Of a stretch of 64,000 bases of DNA, positions 61,931-64,000 are shown in pieces (position 1 is the first letter of the stretch; each line of letters begins with the position of its first letter). The notes under the pieces were generated by a model. That model saw only the letters and a program-made list of their open reading frames with translations, had not been told where the DNA came from and ran no database searches. A program made the position numbers and the translations under genes. Location of the stretch: NCBI RefSeq assembly GCF_017876315.1, contig NZ_JAGINU010000001.1, positions 4,650,001 to 4,714,000 of the forward strand. Reading direction: 5' to 3'. Source of the DNA: Pseudonocardia parietis. GTDB taxonomy: Bacteria; Actinomycetota; Actinomycetes; Mycobacteriales; Pseudonocardiaceae.

Positions 61931-63622
61931 TCAGAGGCAGACCGCGCCGTCGGCGGCGGACGAGACGAGCTTGGCGTACTTCCCCAGTACCCCGCGCCGG
62001 TTGGTCGGCTCCGGGCGCACCCAGTCCGCGCGCCGGCGCTCCAGCTCCTCACCGGACACCCCGAGGTCGAGGGTGCGGGCCTTCATGTCCAGGGTGATCG
62101 TGTCGCCGTCGCGGACCAGCGCGATCGGGCCGCCGTCGGCAGCCTCCGGAGCGACGTGCCCGACGCACAGCCCGGTCGTCGCACCGGAGAACCGGCCGTC
62201 GGTCACCAGCAGCACGTCCTTGCCCAGCCCGGCCCCCTTGATCCGGCCGGTGACCGCCAGCATCTCGCGCATCCCGGGCCCGCCGCGCGGCCCCTCGTAG
62301 CGGATCAGCACGATCGTGCCGGGCCCGATCTCCCCCTCGTCGACGGCGTCGAGCGCGCCCTGCTCGCCGTCGAAGACCCGGGCGGTGCCGGTGAAGGTGG
62401 TCGCGTCGAACCCGGCCGACTTGACGACGGCCCCCTCCGGTGCGAGCGAACCGCGCAGGATCGTGATGCCGCCGGTCGGGTGGATCGGGTTCGCCAGGTC
62501 GTGGACGACGGTGCCGTCGAGCGCCGGCGGGTCGAGCTCGGCGAGGTTCTCGGCGACGGTCCGCCCGGTGACGGTGAGCGCATCGCCGTGGATGAGCCCG
62601 GCGTCGAGCAACGCCTTCATCACGACCGGGATCCCGCCGACCTGGTCGACGGCGTACATGAGGTGCTGCCCGAACGGTTTGACGTCGGCCAGGTGCGGCA
62701 CCCGGTCACCGACCCGGTTGAAGTCGTCGAGGTTCAGGGCGACACCGGCCTCACGTGCGATCGCCAGCAGGTGCAGCACCGCGTTGGTGGACCCGCCGAA
62801 CGCCATGACGACGGCGATCGCGTTCTCGAACGCCTCCTTGGTCAGCACCGAGCGGGCGGTCAGCCCCCGCGCGATCATCCCGACCGACGCCTCGCCCGAT
62901 GCCCGGGCGACGCCGTCGCGACGCCGGTCGACGGCGGGCGGGCTGGCCGAGCCGGGCAGCGCCATCCCGAGCGCCTCGGCCGCGGCCGCCATCGTGTTCG
63001 CGGTGTAGAAGCCGCCGCACGCACCCTCGCCCGGGCACATCGCCCGCTCCAGGGTGTCCACCTCGTCCGCGGTGATCAGGCCGCGGGCACACGCGCCGAT
63101 CGCCTCGAAGGCGTCGCCGATGTTGACCTCCCGGTCCCCCACCCGGCCCGGCATGATCGATCCCGCGTAGACGAACACGCCGGCGAGATCGAGTCGCGCC
63201 GCGGCCATCAGCATCCCGGGCAGCGACTTGTCGCAGCCGGCGAGCAGGACGGTGCCGTCGAGCCGCTCCGCCTCGACGACCGTCTCCACCGAGTCGGCGA
63301 TGATCTCCCGGCTGACCAGCGAGTAGTGCATGCCCCGATGGCCCATGGAGATCGCGTCGGAGACCGAGATCGTGCCGAACTCCATCGGGTACCCGCCGGC
63401 GGCGTGCACGCCCTCCTTGGCCGCCGTCGCGAGCCGCTGCAGCGACAGGTTGCACGGGGTGATCTCGTTCCAGGAGGACGCGATCCCGATCTGTGGCTTG
63501 GCGAAGTCGTCGTCGCGCATGCCGACGGCCCGCAGCATCGACCGGGCGGCGGTCGCCCCGAGTCCGTCGGTGACCTGGTGGCTGCGCGGCTTCTGTGTGG
63601 CGTTCGGTCGCGTGGTGGTCAT
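61931..63622 (-). CDS. ilvD: Dihydroxy-acid dehydratase
   Basis: 563 residues. Iron-sulfur Cys in [18 protein letters not shown] and [17 protein letters not shown]. The [17 protein letters not shown] and [15 protein letters not shown] segments complete the family signature. It dehydrates dihydroxy acids in branched-chain amino acid synthesis. ATG at 63622 has GAGGAG 6 nt upstream. The 221 bp between it and the fusion gene hold TATGCCATA (about 61879-61890 region), a short palindrome of unknown use. Confidence 0.96.
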   Translation of the reverse strand: MTTTRPNATQKPRSHQVTDGLGATAARSMLRAVGMRDDDFAKPQIGIASSWNEITPCNLSLQRLATAAKEGVHAAGGYPMEFGTISVSDAISMGHRGMHYSLVSREIIADSVETVVEAERLDGTVLLAGCDKSLPGMLMAAARLDLAGVFVYAGSIMPGRVGDREVNIGDAFEAIGACARGLITADEVDTLERAMCPGEGACGGFYTANTMAAAAEALGMALPGSASPPAVDRRRDGVARASGEASVGMIARGLTARSVLTKEAFENAIAVVMAFGGSTNAVLHLLAIAREAGVALNLDDFNRVGDRVPHLADVKPFGQHLMYAVDQVGGIPVVMKALLDAGLIHGDALTVTGRTVAENLAELDPPALDGTVVHDLANPIHPTGGITILRGSLAPEGAVVKSAGFDATTFTGTARVFDGEQGALDAVDEGEIGPGTIVLIRYEGPRGGPGMREMLAVTGRIKGAGLGKDVLLVTDGRFSGATTGLCVGHVAPEAADGGPIALVRDGDTITLDMKARTLDLGVSGEELERRRADWVRPEPTNRRGVLGKYAKLVSSAADGAVCL

Positions 63623-63720
63623 GACGCACTCCTCGTCTCTCGGTCGTCCGGGGTCGCCCGATCCTCTCGCAGAACGACCACCGGGGCCGGTTGCCCGCCG
63701 AAACTGATCCCCCGATCGGC

Positions 63721-63745
63721 CGTAACCGTCGCGGCGCGTAACCGT
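63721..63745. promoter_or_regulatory. Direct repeat CGTAACCGT
   Basis: Two copies of CGTAACCGT with a 16-bp period (63721-63729 and 63737-63745), in the 175-bp gap between ilvD and the secreted protein gene. Direct repeats suit a response regulator such as MtrA, but the spacing does not settle it. Confidence 0.35.
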
Positions 63746-63797
63746 TGATCACTTCGACCCGCCTGCCGTTCACCCGTGAGAGGACCGCCTCGCAGCC

Positions 63798-64000
63798 ATG
63801 GCGCACACGAACCGTTCGATCCCCCGCACCACGCGTCGTACCCGCAGGCGGCGCGCCCTGGCCGGCGCCTCGGCCGTGCTCCTGATCGGGCTGGGGACCG
63901 CGGGGACGGCGCTGGCGACGTCGTCCGACGAGGCGGACGGGACGGACGGGACGCCGTGCTCGGCCGCCGCGCGGGCGTGCGTGGACCTGGAGAACCACCA
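63798..64000 (+). CDS. Secreted protein N terminus, probable L,D-transpeptidase, cut by window edge
   Basis: 67 residues visible. A very Arg-rich n-region (RTTRRTRRRRALAGAS), a hydrophobic core (AVLLIGLGTAGTALA) and a short acidic linker make a signal peptide. The mature part starts PCSAAARACVDLEN, which resembles the start of ErfK/YbiS-type L,D-transpeptidases of actinobacteria. The catalytic Cys region is beyond the window, so the family call is tentative. Confidence 0.5.
   Translation, partial: MAHTNRSIPRTTRRTRRRRALAGASAVLLIGLGTAGTALATSSDEADGTDGTPCSAAARACVDLENH

Noticed and set aside
63721-63745. Firm assignment of the direct repeat as an MtrA site
   Set aside because: The 16-bp period does not fit the known MtrA repeat spacing that I recall; kept only as a generic regulatory candidate.

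Overview
The window is very GC-rich chromosomal DNA from an actinobacterium, most likely of the Pseudonocardia/Pseudonocardiaceae type. Supporting signs are GTG and TTG starts, many leaderless genes, a phosphatidylinositol-mannoside operon (pgsA-patA-pimA), F420- and NDMA-linked oxidoreductases, a DprE2-like reductase, an LpqY-SugABC-type sugar importer, a mycobacterial-type SOS box and DtxR/IdeR-type iron boxes. Both edges cut genes: an electron transfer flavoprotein beta subunit on the left and a probable L,D-transpeptidase on the right.

Region 1 (1-7.1 kb, minus strand) is a one-carbon catabolic operon. It holds a DmdA/GcvT-like demethylase, methylene-THF reductase, formate-THF ligase, a dimethylglycine/sarcosine dehydrogenase-like flavoprotein and ETF-beta. 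Read together they would strip methyl groups onto tetrahydrofolate, oxidise them, and pass electrons to ETF. A symmetric operator candidate lies just upstream. Region 2 (7.2-23.3 kb) is mixed: pdxT, malic enzyme, an EF-G2-type GTPase, a LacI regulator with a DUF4032 kinase-like protein, the divergent LpqY-SugABC-type importer with two matching LacI operators, an NAD(P)-binding/DUF2867 protein, azlCD with an XRE-cupin regulator, and a secreted GH16 protein with an extreme Pro/Glu/Ala/Asp linker. Region 3 (23.5-30.4 kb, minus) is the conserved thrS-HIT-pgsA-patA-pimA-LemA-like-pdxS operon; pdxT lies about 16 kb away instead of near pdxS.

Region 4 (30.6-44.8 kb) holds an LLM flavoenzyme, a class A penicillin-binding protein with a long pentapeptide-repeat tail, lysG/lysE, a translationally coupled AraC-VOC-YjbR-hydrolase run, an ArsR/SRPBCC pair with two perfect operators on its promoter, and a HelZ-type SNF2 ATPase with a SWIM protein. 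Region 5 (44.8-51 kb) is the most unusual. It has two tandem, related, apparently iron-box-controlled small RNA genes, a leaderless HicAB-like pair, a GT-C glycosyltransferase, and a four-copy array of about 93-bp repeats beside an SOS-box-controlled DUF222/HNH (13E12-type) gene. Region 6 (51-64 kb) carries SDR, DUF309, SGNH hydrolase, NDMA-type alcohol dehydrogenase, DprE2-like, aroE, two methyltransferases, an ECF41 sigma factor with its promoter and partner gene, a three-part AMDase/ACT/GNAT-like fusion, and ilvD.

No rRNA, tRNA, CRISPR array, transposase, integrase or biosynthetic gene cluster was recognised.
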